Shown: positions 48,512 to 61,025 of the stretch, piece after piece
Layout: every line of letters begins with the position of its first letter
Numbering within the stretch: position 1 is the stretch's first letter
Made by a program: the position numbers and the translations under genes
The notes under the pieces: generated by a model
What the model was told of the DNA's origin: nothing
Database searches by the model: none
Seen by the model: the letters and a program-made list of their open reading frames with translations, nothing else
NCBI RefSeq assembly: GCF_019175385.1
Contig: NC_083342.1
Location: 121,396,376 to 121,460,375 of the forward strand
Length of the DNA: 64,000 nucleotides
Reading direction: 5' to 3'
Origin: Lycium barbarum
Lineage: Eukaryota > Streptophyta > Magnoliopsida > Solanales > Solanaceae

Positions 48512-50302
48512 TTCTTGAAAGTATTATCTACAAACTTTGCATAGTATAGTTTTCACAATGCTGCACTGTGAAGCATGCCAATGCATATGCGAGAAGTGGA
48601 CGAATGCTGTGAGCTAGCTCCATATCGTTTTTCTGCGACTACCTTTTATTATATCTGTATTGTTAGTGGGGACTGCGGAAGGTTTGTATTATAATCAGAG
48701 AGAGTTGATAGATCTCCAGGGTTCCTGTATAGAGCATCGACTGTCATATGCCGATGCTATTGGTAGAGGACATAATACGTATTCTTTACCCTGGGGAATT
48801 TTGTAGTCTCATTAACTTGACATTATATGCCTGGGAATAGATTATTCTGTAATTGTTCCCCTTCATTTTTTAATGAGACCCTAAAGATGGTTTTACGTTT
48901 TCAACATTCATTTTTAGCTATTATACTGAAAGTAGTCCCTCCGGGACCAGATTCACTTTCTGTTCCTTTTAAGTCTTGTGGAGCTTGTCGTTTCTTTTGT
49001 GTTTTTCACTTTGAAAACACTGTCCTGCACAAAAAAGAAAGACACATGGTATTTACCACACAAGGAAAAGACAAGAAATCAAGAATTTTGATAGGAAATA
49101 GGTCTTAGTTCTTAATACTGGAATGGAGTATAGCTGTAATGGGTGGGAAAATTATCTTGTATGCCCCCAGAAAGGGCAAGATTAATTCATTTGAAGTAAT
49201 CTATGCTTTTTTGAGTTGTATCTGCACAAAGTAAAACTGATTCTCGTGGTGGGATGATACATAATTGGCAACAGGGGTGGATCCACACCATTGGGTGTGG
49301 GTTCGCGGGAACCCACAACTCTTATCCGAATCTTGTATATATAATGTGAAACCTTTCAAATATATAAGAAATTTGAGCTGAGAATCCCGTAACAACATAC
49401 ACTGCTAGCTAGGAATTCACAAGCTTCAAATTCTAGATCTGCTACTGATTGGCAAGGGAGCTAACTGGGATTATTGCAAATAAGTGTAATTGCATCATTT
49501 CCACCTATGAGTTCACGAATGAATAAGTGACCGTGCAGTTTGTCTGTACTATTTTCCAACTGGTTGGTGAAGCAAAGGGTGTATTCTCCAAATTAAGCAT
49601 CCTGGAATAACTTTGTAGAATTAAGAAAGGAAAAAAGAACATTAAAATTGTGCAGTTGCTTGTTACATTAAGAAATATTTAGTTGAAACTGCGTTCTTGG
49701 TGTGTCAAGTTTTTATAGGAAAAAACTTAGGGTAGGATGTGTTTACATACAAGATATATGGACATTGTACTTATGGTTAGATCTATTATTTACCTTTTAA
49801 AGCAGATTTGTAAAACTTTAGATGACCTACGCATTAAGTGGAGGATTTGAAAGTCCTTTCAGAAGAGACAACCGATCACAAAGAAAATTTTATGCAAGAT
49901 CTTGATTGAGGCTTAACAATTTGAATCGACTACCCAAATGGCAAAGATGACGAGTTGTGAATGTAATTATATATTTGAGGTCCTAATTGTCAGGACTTTT
50001 ACATAAATACAACTATAGCCCTCTCAATATATTATCTTGCTCGCATAATGCCATCGACCCTAAGGTAGTTTGTGCACAGCACCAATGACAAGAATCTAAT
50101 GCATTGCAGCGGTCCTATAGATTATTGTATAGTTGTTTATCTTATTCGTTATTCAATCGAAGTAAAGGCCTTTACTTTTATTTTCATGGTATATTGAGAA
50201 ATTGACCAAATAAGATTCTTAACATTTCTCATAAGTCACATGGCTTAAATATGTCAGGAAAAGAAACCTCATTTCCTTGAATGCATATCAATTCTTCATC
50301 GG
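48512..50302. other. 3' region of the syntaxin gene and spacer, with a GGTGGATCC fold-back repeat
   Basis: The first 300-400 bases are probably the syntaxin 3' untranslated region. At 49275-49447 a fold-back repeat has GGGGTGGATCCACACC at the left and an inverted GAATTCACAAGCTTC...TAGATCTGCTAC end at the right, the same family as 12542-12724. No other gene was recognised. Confidence 0.45.
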
Positions 50303-50445
50303 TAGGGATCTAGTAGCTCAGTTGGTTGGCTACCTGAACTTTCACCTTATTGGTGAGGGTTTGAATCCCCACGTTGTAATCTCCTCCCCATTTCCCCTTC
50401 CCCTACCCCCTATGGCCCTATGTAATAAAAAAACAAGTTATATAT
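50303..50445 (+). repeat. tRNA-derived SINE copy
   Basis: The tRNA-like head TAGTAGCTCAGTTGGTTGGC (A box) and GGTTTGAATCCCCAC (B box) is followed by CTCCTCCCCATTTCCCCTTC, a pyrimidine-rich body, and an A-run with TA repeats. It does not fold as a functional tRNA: the acceptor and anticodon arms do not pair. It lies about 160 bp before the true tRNA-Thr gene. Confidence 0.65.
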
Positions 50446-50600
50446 ATATATCAATTCTTCATCGTATTTGTGGCCTTTTATTACCCATTCTTTGCTTGTG
50501 AAGAATGACTCAATTCTCAATTCATAACGTCAAATTGACTTCCTCAGGTGCTGATGGATTGTATGCTTGAAATTCAACCAGCCGATCACTGTATACACAA

Positions 50601-50674
50601 GCTCTCGTAGCTCAGTTGGTTAGAGCACCCGTTTAGTAAGCGGGAGGTCTTGAGTTCGACTCTCAACGAGAGCA
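50601..50674 (+). tRNA. tRNA-Thr(AGT)
   Basis: A full cloverleaf of 74 nt including the discriminator base. The acceptor stem GCTCTCG pairs with CGAGAGC. The D arm contains TAGCTCAGTTGGTTAGAGC. The anticodon loop TTAGTAA gives anticodon AGT, read as Thr (ACU), with stem CCCGT/GCGGG. The T arm is TTGAG-TTCGACT-CTCAA. No intron. A short T-run (50682-50686) downstream could serve as the Pol III terminator. Confidence 0.96.
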
Positions 50675-51507
50675 ATTGCTCTTTTTAATTATGAGTGATC
50701 AGTTCTCTACTATTTTTTTTTCTCCCTTGTTTTCTGATGAAAATTGACGGTCCAGTTATTCAGATTCACATAGTAATACATATTGTATTCCCATTTAAAT
50801 AATTAAATGTGATGACATGATACATTCAAAGTTTTTAGTGGTAGATCTTCTTCTTTTTTTCACTCCCAGGAAGTACTTAATAAAAAACAGCAATTATAGA
50901 TATCATGATTTCCTGTGAAGATATCTCTTCATAATGGTAAAAGTTGCTCCAAAAATTTTGGTTACACTTCACAATCATCAGCAACATTGGCTCTGGACTC
51001 CCATTGAATCACAATGGAGTGAAGAGAGTAAAAAATGACGTGATTTTAGTGCGTTTCAGTGTATGCTTGAGTTCCATAAGGTATAAACTTCCCAAACTCG
51101 GATTAAAAAAGGTCGCATAAGTTGAAAAACATCGTAAAAATAGTCTTCTTATGACGAATTCTCCGGAATACTGAAATCTGAAGAGCGAAATTGATATATA
51201 AAATACATATTGCCGATCTGAATTACAAGTTGGGATTGAGACTTAACTGATTCAGTCATATGAAAGACAAAGAAAACCATTTGACAGCTGCAAATGCAAT
51301 AGGATTTTTCAAATTCCTGACTAGGTAAAGAGAAGTTAAATTACAGGCGTTGCAAAGATCAATGCCAAGGCTCATAAACAACACTGGTTTATGACCAGCC
51401 TTTTTAATGGAATAATTAGCTAATACTATCACTTGTTTACAGAAATAACTTCCCTAAAAAGAATGTTACAACTGACTATTTTAACAACCTGAGCATGGTT
51501 TCTATGT

Positions 51508-53685
51508 TCAGCCAGGATTCTTCTTCTTCTTTGAGCTGCCTACTTCTGATGGCCAAAAGGAATGACCTTCAAGAAGAGAAGGAATTGTCAACTTCAGGTC
51601 GAAAGTCAGCCGTTGAAAAACTGCTGATAACATGTGCACATCCGCCATTGCTCTATGAGCAGAACCAACTAATGGGATGCCATAGTGTTGACCAAGGGCT
51701 TGCAATGAGACTTTTGGAGGAACCTTTGAGCCTAATTGGAAAGCGGAAGTAAAAATATCAAGATAAGAACATCCAAAGCAATCGGAATATTTGAATCGAA
51801 GACACAAATTTAGACAAGTAGAAAGACCTGTTGACTTCATGACTTCACGTGCCAGAGGAAGAGTATCAACGAATAACCAATTTGAGGGAATATCGAAAGA
51901 GCATCTACTGAATTCCTTAATTAGAAAAGGAACATCAAAACCGCGAGCATTATGCGCAACCAACACCACATATCCACCAGGTTTCTGGCGGCTTCCTACA
52001 TACCTCAACAAGATCGGAATGAGGTCCCCCATCCTGATATATGCAAAGCAGAGTATGAGAGAAAGATAACTCCAGCCTCAAGATTAAGATATACATATTA
52101 AAAAATGTTTTTCTTATATCAGAAAATATCACAATCTTCTCTGCTTAACCAATGTGATGCCAAAGTTGGATATTTTATACATGCATTATAAGAAGAAACT
52201 TCCAAACACAAGGGTAAAAAGAAATATTCTCCACGACAGACAGGCAATTCAATGTGTGAGAATAGCTGTGTCCTGTTAAGCTTCTTGACTTTCTTGGCTC
52301 TTCTATAATTTAGTCAAAAGATGATTCTGCATGTACATCCCAAAGGAGAGAACAATAATTCATGATAAGAACTTTGATTTGAGACTTCAAATTTGCTCAG
52401 TCATGACTAGAACTCCGTAAAGAAAATTCATCTCACTGAATTATATTCATGGTTGAAGTTACTATTATAAAGATACAGTCTCCTACTCAAGATCGAGAAA
52501 AACTGGTATTTTACAGTGTGCCGTTTTATTCTCACGAAACTAAGTTCAGTACAGTTATAAGGTTGCCTATGATAATTAGAGTATATCGGCACATACATCC
52601 ATGGTTAAGTGCGGGGAAAATATGAAAGCACATAATCTCTAGAGAGTAATTCGTCAAGGTGTGCATAATCTGTCTTGATAGTTCTCTTCTCAAAAAAAAG
52701 GTCTTGTCCTTAGCATTAGAAATTAAATAGACATAATGAGTAAACACATGCATTATGACATACAGGCCCGCCCATTAAGTCAATAGCAAAACACATTAGC
52801 ATAGCCAACCCCCATTATTACATGTAATGAACAGATGTTGAAAAGAAGAATGCTTCCAGGAGAAAAACCCATGAAAGCAGCTTACTGTCATTTAGTTATA
52901 TTTATACACATAGCTTTCACACATGATTAAGCAGAACTCAGTACAAATAGACAATATATTCTTTCGATGCACAACTTTCTGGTTATTTAGACAAACTAAA
53001 TTGTAAGTCTCAAATAGGATTATGTGAAGAAAAGTCAAGATACAGTGAGAGAGAGAGAGAGAGAGAGAGAGTATGTGAAACAACCTAGCAATATTATCAT
53101 AAATTACCTGGGGACATCAGGTCTATTGACCATACCAGTAGTAATTTTGTGGATATGTGCATTGGGAACACTACGTCCAGGATTGACTAATGTCTGGAAT
53201 GTGCTGTTTTCACCCCCATGAAGATCTCGCAAAGCAATCTCGATAATTCTTTCATGTTCTCTGCTAAACCCAGTGGTCTCAATATCAAAAATGATAAAAG
53301 TCATGAGTTTGGCCAAATCTTTGTTTTCAGCAATTGATTGTCGAATATCAACATATTGTGTACTTCCTATTTCAGTTATTTCTGAACTATATATGTCTAC
53401 TTTAGATTTTGTAGTTTCATCTAATATTTCGTGTCTGATAGTTGTTTTTCTGCTAAAAGTAGCCTTGTCTTTCCCTTCAGATTTTGTAGTTAGTGTCCGT
53501 TTATTCTCAGTACTATTATATTTACCTTCCAGCCCATGTTTTCCAGAGGCAAGAACTTTGGAGCTAATGCTTCCCCTACCAATCCTACTTATGTGGTGGA
53601 AACTTTGCCACCATGAATTAGTCAATGTATGAACTCTACATCGAGGAAACTGTGACAGCGAGAAGCACATTGCAGCTCTTCTCAT
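51508..53685 (-). CDS. DPD1: DPD1-like organellar exonuclease (DEDDh family)
   Basis: Exons complement(51508..51731, 51828..52033, 53108..53685), 335 residues, in phase. The N-terminal about 100 residues are rich in Arg/Ser/Lys and poor in acidic residues at the very start, as in a plastid/mitochondrial transit peptide. The DEDDh nuclease core shows Exo I with Asp134 and Glu136 (FDIETTG), Exo II with Asp226 (HNARGFD) and Exo III with His287 and Asp292 (HRAMADVH), so all catalytic residues are present. In Arabidopsis DPD1 degrades plastid and mitochondrial DNA in pollen and senescing leaves with Mg2+; that is family knowledge. A 5' leader intron is likely (donor CTT|GTAAGTAAA at 55116, acceptor CTACAG ending 53737), putting the promoter near 55200. 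Confidence 0.93.
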
Positions 53686-55116
53686 CTAAATCCAATAATT
53701 ACTCTCCAATTGATGAAGTAAGACGATATATTTAACCTGTAGATAAAAGCAACAAAATATTTAGAAAGAGGATATTCAAAAGAAACGTATTCTCTATATA
53801 TTAGCTACAGTTATTGACAGTTTGCAAAAAGTACAGCCATTTACATGTCCAGACAGTAAATCTCATAAAGATCCCAATTATAAGACAGTGGGAAGGGAAG
53901 CCATTAAATGAAAATGTCCTCTCTAAATCAAGAATTCCAGGAGAAGATAATACTATAATACTAAGCCTAAGGGATTCCAACAGCAAGCATGAGACTGTGC
54001 TACAGTATACACCTCTAGGCTTTAGCATCGATTTGGCATCTTGACGCTAACGTATAGTATAAATGTATAACGTTAAAAATGACAAATGCCCTGATTAACT
54101 GTTCCCAGCTCTACTAACTATGCAAACCTTGAAAAGGGTTGTATTCTATCTGCATCAAATTGAGGACATGGTTTACAAGCACTGGGTGCAATAAATGAGA
54201 TGAATTTGAGTTCAACTGTTTTCCAAGTTTTTTTTTTTTTTTTTTTCTTTTAAAAAAGACCTTTTGGTGCTAGCAATGATAGAGGGTTTCCGATTATAAA
54301 CAAATTTCATTCTCCAAGACTCAAAAACTAGTATTATCACTTAGCGCTAGAAACCCTTTTAAAAATATCTTCTTCAGACTTCTTTTATTTATTTAGGGAT
54401 AATATCTTCTTCAGACTATTAAAAAGCAAAACTTGAGTTAGACCCTAATTGTTTAACACAACAAAAAGGTTGTTGGCCTGGTAAAGACATGATGAACTAC
54501 AAAAATTACCATTTTGGAACGTGTTTAATGCACTATAACCAACACGAAAGATAACACATTGCAAATTAAACCATCCAGCAAATCGAGTAATGTTTAGTTA
54601 ATCCAAGAGGGAAAGAAAAAGAAAGTATTTAACTATGTCTCCAAAAATCATTACGTAAATTGGGTTAAATCAAAGCATTTCAGATTCCAAAAGAGAACCT
54701 TCTATCACAAACCATTACTGTTACAACGAAAATGCTAAGAAAGTTATTAAGCTTTAGTGAATTTGATGTCAACCCAAAGCATTCAAATTTCAGAATAGAC
54801 ACCTAACAACTACAGCAAACCTGAAAATGTTAAAAAGTTTTCAACTTTATTGAATTTCTAAGCAATTCATCAATCAGACACATTCAATGAGCAACATCAC
54901 ATTCTATATAAGCTCACAAAAATAAAATTCATCTACAAACAGAAGACCCCATGTGGAGCAAACAAGGAAAAGCCTCTTCATTTTACACAAAAATGGTCAT
55001 TCAAAAAGAGACCCATTTCCAAAAAACAATAAAGAAAAGAAAAGAACATGGTACTAGTAAATAAAAAAGACATGCCTGGTAGTGATTGGAAGAAGAAAAC
55101 ACAAGCATTTACTTAC

Positions 55117-55250
55117 AAGCTTCTTGTTTTGACTGATAAATATATATATATATATATAGGATGAGAAATGGGGATGGTTGAAAAGGGATTGTAAAGAAAG
55201 AGAAGAGAAATGGGAGGAAAAAACAGGATGAAGGTGGAAGTCGTGTTAAG
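55117..55250 (-). promoter_or_regulatory. Predicted first (non-coding) exon and promoter side of the DPD1-like gene
   Basis: A perfect GTAAGT donor at 55116 (minus) precedes a 1.38-kb interval ending at the acceptor before the start codon, so a leader intron is likely. A (TA)n tract at 55140-55158 lies inside this exon. The transcription start was not located. Confidence 0.4.
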
Positions 55251-56887
55251 GTGTAGTTGGAGTGAAGTTAAAGCATAAAATGCGGATCATCAAGCTCCGA
55301 TCCATGCCTTCCGGACCACTTTCATTTTCCTCTTTTTTTTTTATGGATAGGGTCTCCCAGTGTAGAAATTGTGTTTTAACCTATATTTTATCTTACAATC
55401 TTAAATATTACTCTCTCCCGTTCAAAAAGAGTGTTCACTTAGTCTTTATTTTTTGTTTAAAAATAATGTTCACTTATCAAATAAAGAAAAAATTAATTTT
55501 ACCTTTTCAGATTTATCCTTGTTAAGTGACCAAATCACAATATTTGTTTAATTTAGTCAAATTACTTATTTTTTATTAAAAATAAATATCTATATATATT
55601 GTTAATAAAAAGAGGATAGTTTAGGACAAAAATGTTAGTTAGATTAGTTATTAATTAGTTTTGATATGGAAGTTATCAGATTTTTTATATTAACTGTTTT
55701 AAACTAAAAAATAATTGTTAATTAAACTAACGAATTTATGTTGATGCCTACGGTTTTGAAACTCAAATGATTTGAAAACACAAGAGAAAACAAAAAAAAA
55801 AAAAAACTACCCAATTTGCCCACTAACTCCACTTCATGCACCAAAACTCCCACGTCCCTTTGTAAAAAAAGAAATATAGGAACAAATACTACAGATTGAT
55901 TTTTTATTTATTTTTAAAAAAAAAAAAGTGCTACCACATGTTAGTAAGGGCATAATTGTCTGAGAAAGGATTCGAAGTACAATAATAGAAGATAAGCTCA
56001 ACTCAATTTTTCTTATATATTTCTTCAAATAATACTAATAATAATAATAAAAGAGTTAAAGATAAAATTTTGAATTGAATTAAAAATAAAAGAGATAAGT
56101 TCAACTCAATTTTGTCCATTTGCATTGAGATATAAAAATTTAAAAACAAAAACTTACGTTTGGAAACATAAAACTGTACATACAAAAGAAAAAGACCCCC
56201 CCCCCCCCCCTCCCAAAAAAAAAGGGAATTTTACACTGAATGCCAATTATGGCAAAATATTTACCTGTTTTAGCTCATTTTTTTTAAATTACCCGCCATA
56301 ACATTTTTTTCCTCTGCAATTTTTTACTAGCCTTATACAATATTATACAGGTTTATATATTGTCTACAGTAGATGTATAAAGTTATATATTATTGTATAC
56401 TAGTCTTATACATTATTATAAATTTTTATGCAAGGTGTATACATTGTCTACAGTAGGTGTATAAAGTTGTATAAAGGTGAATATTCAAGTTGTGCCATGA
56501 AATGTTGGGCTGTAGGTTTGTAATTTAAAATATGGGCTATGAATATATAATTTTGACCCATAAATTATTTATAATTGAAATTTTCCCAAAAAAAACTAAC
56601 CTAAACCAACCCCAAAGTCCACGTTTGCAACTTCCCTATTTCCCTTATTTCACTCCTGGATGGTCATCCGTACAAGGATACGTTATTGGAGTCTTTCAAG
56701 TAGCAACTACAACGTAGTTGAACAACTTTTCAGAAGTTTGAATCATAGTGGAAAATTACCACACGTTAATTCAATCATTTAAAGGATGATCGCCACATTA
56801 ATGGCTTTATTTAATGGGCCCAATTTGGGGTTGATGGTTGATAGCAGGGAGTTATTTTAACCAGTTGTGTATTTCGTTCTGAATAAA
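55251..56887. other. Intergenic, AT-rich; C15 run; possible Stowaway fragment
   Basis: At about 55411 the text CTCTCTCCCGTTCAAAAAGAG resembles a degraded Stowaway end, but no good partner was found. A C15 run lies at 56196-56210. The TATACA-rich stretch 56330-56480 contains short direct repeats (TTGTCTACAGTAGRTGTATA). No gene was seen. Confidence 0.45.
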
Positions 56888-59742
56888 TCTATATATAATA
56901 TAAAGGTAAGAATAAACAAGGTGATATGACACCTCTCTATGACCACAATTTTTATTTATCTTTTTTCTTCTTTTTTGACATTTTTCCTATTTTTCTCAAT
57001 TATTCTATTTAAAAAAAATCATTTTCATCTCTAATTAAACTGAATAATTAATACATATTTATGATTATGCCTTTCCATCTTCTTCATTCGTTTTTCTCAT
57101 TCAATCCATTCATGGGTCAACAATTATTTAATCTCCAATTAAGCTTAACAATTAATATACACATTAATGTTTATGCTTTTTGATCTCCTTCCAGTCTTCC
57201 ATATTCGTTGGTTCTGCATCTGCTTATGCCTTTTAATATCCTTCCACTTTCATTGGTTATACTCAAATTTTTCATTCATATATGATATGGTACATACTTC
57301 AGTTACAGCTTATCCCTAAAAGGCTAATTTTCACATTTTTTTGGCTCTCTCTCTCTCTCTTGTGGTTTGTTTATGATAAAGTATATGTAGTTGTTTATAG
57401 ATTGTTTGATTTGTCTTCAATTATTTTATAGGTGTGAGGAGGCAATCAGAAGATGTGAAGGTCACAAAGAGTTATAATATATGAAAAATGCAAAGGTTCA
57501 AGTGGATGGCCACAAGTTTTCCTCACACATTCGTTGAGATATGCTCTAAGGTGAATCTTTCGCATCGCGTTTCACGGAGTATTATATTTTACTTTGCGAG
57601 ATTTTGTGGCATGCTATACAACAATCCTTCCAGAGTCAATTTGAAGAATTTTTTTTCTTTATATTCAAAATATTCAGGCGATCATGAATGGATAGCTAAT
57701 AGCACATGTAAGCACTCCTTGTACTTGACCAATCATAATTTAAAAGGTGTACTATCTCACTGCAAATTTTTACTCTTGTGAAATCTTTTTTAGTTTTAAG
57801 TATTTAAATCTTTTTCGTTTTAAATATTTCGTTAGCCTTCTTTTCTTTTAATTTTTGTCAAATATTCTGGATATTAACGGCCATTGAAAGAAATAGATTG
57901 AAAGTGAACTATATTAAGGGCTATGGCATAATTTATCCTCTTTTTTTTTTTTTTTTCCCCACCCCATTTAGGAGGATTTATAGTGTTTCCACACTTCCCC
58001 TCCAGTGTGACTCGAACCCAGGACCTACCGGTCGTGGATGGAGGTGCTTAACCACTGAGCATAATTTATCCTCATTCTTATATTTATGTTGACAAGTTTT
58101 ATTTCATTCTAATAATTGTTAAAATTTTTGTGGTAGTGTACAACATATTACTGGGAATTTATAACTTTATGTCAGAAAATTACTTTTAAAATTCCTAATT
58201 TTAATATTATATTTTGAACAGAGTTAGTGGTGGTGAGAACCTTTTTCATGGCAGTAGTGTAGTGCGCATGACACTCTCTTATTATTGTGATTCAAGACTT
58301 CATTTCAAACTGTTGTCTTCTTTTCTTAATTTTTTTTTCCTTTTCAATTTGAGTGTGTGTGATTAATTCACATATTTTCCACTTGCTTAATTTATCTAAA
58401 TTTGTGGTGTTGTTTCACTTGCGAATATACTACATATGTTGTAGTAAATGCTACCTTGATTTCAATAACTCCCCGAGCCACGGCATGTTTGATCCTTTAG
58501 AACTAGCTTCAGCATTGAGTAAAGAAAAGGTCTCTTGGCCCTTGGATTGGTGCGCAAGCATAAGAAGAACAAAAAGAGGGGCTCTAGCTTAATAAGAATC
58601 ATACAAACGGCATACTAAACAGAAGCGTGTAGTCTCAAAAGAAGGATATCACTATCACTTATGTAATTTTAAGAATTTGTCTCAATAACTTTAATTTTTT
58701 GTTTTTTTGTTTTCTTTTCATTTTATGTGATTAATGTTCATTATTTTGTGTAATTATATGCAAATATTACTTCTGTTATGTTTACAAACAGGTCCAACAA
58801 TCGCATTCTTAATCCTCTTAGTACTCTTACTCCATTTCTTAGAATTTAATGAAATATTGAATATAGTAATTCATTTGGAATGTGAAAATACGCTTTAATG
58901 TATTTTTAATTACCTCCTTCCCTTATTATCCTTTCTCATGTAGCTATTTCTCTCTTTTGTTCTCTTTTAATTTTTACTTTTAAATGCATTTTTTTTTTCT
59001 TATTGTCCTTTGTTTCCTAACTTTAATATTTATTTTATTTCCTTTTTAGTGATCTTGATATAACAATCCTTTAGATTGGTGAAGAAAATGAGAAAGTAAA
59101 TGGGGGAACAGAAAAAATATTGATGTAAAAAACTAAGCAACTCACATTAGAGAGGATGCATCTTATATGCACGACTTGGAATAATAAATTGTTCACAAAA
59201 GATAGGGTATATTAGTAGGTAGTTGAGCGTCGTCCTCCCTATTAATTCATATTAGTAGTCATAGTATTACTTTTTGCAGTTTATTGTCCTTCGATTTCTG
59301 CTACTATTTGTTGTCCCTTGTACTTTCATTATCTTATTAATTTATGGTAGTTATGGCTTCCTTTTTCTCAAACATCTTTATCACGTTTTTATAGTATATT
59401 GCCATGACTTTTTATACTGTTTCGAATTGCTTATCCTTGTGATGAGGGTCTCCCGAAAACAACCTATCTACCTCCCAAAGTAGGGATTTAATATTACCAT
59501 CTTTTCCTTTTTCGTATTTTTTTTTAAAAATATTTTACCTTTTCAAGTTCACATATACTGATTTCTTATATAAATTCAAATTTAAGCTAAAACATTTTTC
59601 ATGAATTCTCTTTTATGAAATTTATGAAATATGTGTGCTTGATAAAAATTGGTTCCCTTTTATAAAAGTAATTAATAGCATTAGTATTCAACTGTATTTT
59701 AGTTCTTTTTATGACCACGCGAAGCGCGGACAAATACACTAG
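56888..59742 (+). mobile_element. Helitron-like element, non-autonomous
   Basis: The 5' end TCTATATATAATATAAAGG at 56888, preceded by A, fits plant Helitron left ends. The 3' end has an imperfect hairpin CCACGCGAAGCGCGG followed about 10 bases later by CTAG|T (59739-59743), the CTRR rule with insertion before T. No Rep/helicase coding region was found. The stretch holds a SINE (57938-58065). A second Helitron-type 3' end is at 62416-62419. Confidence 0.65.
57938..58065 (-). repeat. tRNA-derived SINE copy, poly(A) end at the left
   Basis: A T-run (57940-57956 region) on plus is followed by CCCCACCCCATTTAGGAGGA and GACTCGAACCCAGGACC. Reverse-complemented this gives a B box (GGTTCGAGTC) and an A-box-like CTCAGTGGTTAAGCACC. 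It lies within the Helitron-like element. Confidence 0.65.
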
Positions 59743-59747
59743 TATTT

Positions 59748-60163
59748 CATAAAGATAGTATTTGTAACTTCATCTCATCAAGGCTAAGTGTGTTTGGTGT
59801 TATTTCAAGCACGCTTTTCTAATTTGCTTTTGTTTTTCATGTTTTAGATCTTTAGGAATCAACGATACATATACCTCTATTAGTTTTTTCTTCGTCTTCA
59901 CCACTAAATATTTTTTATTTAATTGGTTGCGTCTATGAAATTCTTAAATTGTGATCATAAAGATAGTATTTGTAACTTCATCTCATCAAGGCTAAGTGTG
60001 TTTGGTGTTATTTCAAGCACGCTTTTCTAATTTGCTTTTGTTTTTCATGTTTTAGATCTTTAGGAATCAACGATACATATACCTCTATTAGTTTTTTCTT
60101 TGTCTTCACCACTAAATATTTTTTATTTAATTGGTTGCGTCTATGAAATTCTTAAATTGTAAG
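59748..60163 (+). repeat. 208-bp tandem duplication, two nearly identical copies
   Basis: CATAAAGATAGTATTTGTAA starts at 59748 and again at 59956. The two units differ at about one visible base (TCTTCGTC versus TCTTTGTC), so the duplication is recent. It begins 5 bases after the first Helitron 3' end. No reading frame of note. Confidence 0.9.
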
Positions 60164-60619
60164 ATATTAAATTTTGCAGTATTTGCCGGTCTTTCCAGAA
60201 ATTGTTGGATTCGAAGTTACTCGGAGACACTATGGTAAATTTTTGTTCTAATAGTTAGCTTATGGTATTTTAGTATATTCTACATTAATCAGATGCATGT
60301 ATTTTGAATCAAATTAGTACTTTGATTTGTATTTAATGATGACTATGTCTGTTAATAAGATTTTACTTTCAAATATTAGAAGGTGAGGTATTTAAGTTAT
60401 TTATATAAGAATAACTTCAATAATAGAAGCCTTCCCATTAAAATTTTATTTTGTTTTTAATACTATTTAAAATATACATCTATAAAGGAATAGATCTCTT
60501 TGTAGCAGCAAGATGGATTGTTATCTATTGATAGAAAAAAATTATATTTCTATGATTTGAAAGACCTTTATAACCATTCAATTCTTAAAGCCCCTTTGAC
60601 TTCCATTATTTTAAATAAA

Positions 60620-61025
60620 TGGTAAGAGACTATGATGAGACATTCAGTCCAGTTATCAAGATGGCATCAAGGGCGATTAGGTGTGACTTGCTTGATAAGG
60701 GAAAGAGAAGACGTCCCTCAAAGCCCCATTAACGCAAAACAAGTCGATTCCTACGTTTTTCAATTACCAGAAGCTCTTAGCTACTCAACTATACTATAGG
60801 CTCTAAAGCCATTACTTGACTGAAAGAGTGCTTATATTATGGGGGCTTCCCTTTCCAACATCTGACTTATATACAGGTCAACATTGACTTAAGAAGCACG
60901 AAAACAAAAAAGGAGCTCACTCGACTGAAAGGAGAGGGATGAGAGTAGTCTTTTTCCAATAGGCTAGCTGCCTATTGCGGGAGTTCCTGACCTGAAAGGA
61001 CACCAGCAAGCTGCTACTGAATGTG
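60620..61025 (+). pseudogene. Less AT-rich segment with a copia reverse-transcriptase motif; possible organelle-derived DNA
   Basis: Near 60627 the plus strand encodes YDETFSPVIK, the hallmark start of the Ty1/copia reverse-transcriptase domain, then loses the family after a few residues. The following sequence (about 60700-61020) is markedly less AT-rich than its surroundings and resembles plant mitochondrial intergenic DNA, which often carries such copia scraps. Origin is a guess; the motif itself is clear. It is far too short to be functional. Confidence 0.4.

Noticed and set aside
50320..50390. Possible second tRNA gene
   Set aside because: A- and B-box-like motifs are present but the acceptor and anticodon stems do not pair, and it ends in an A-run. 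It is a SINE head.
58353..58592. Open frame containing SPSHGMFDPLELASALSKEK
   Set aside because: The segment is less AT-rich and may be of foreign or captured origin, but I could not match it to any protein and the frame has no exon support.
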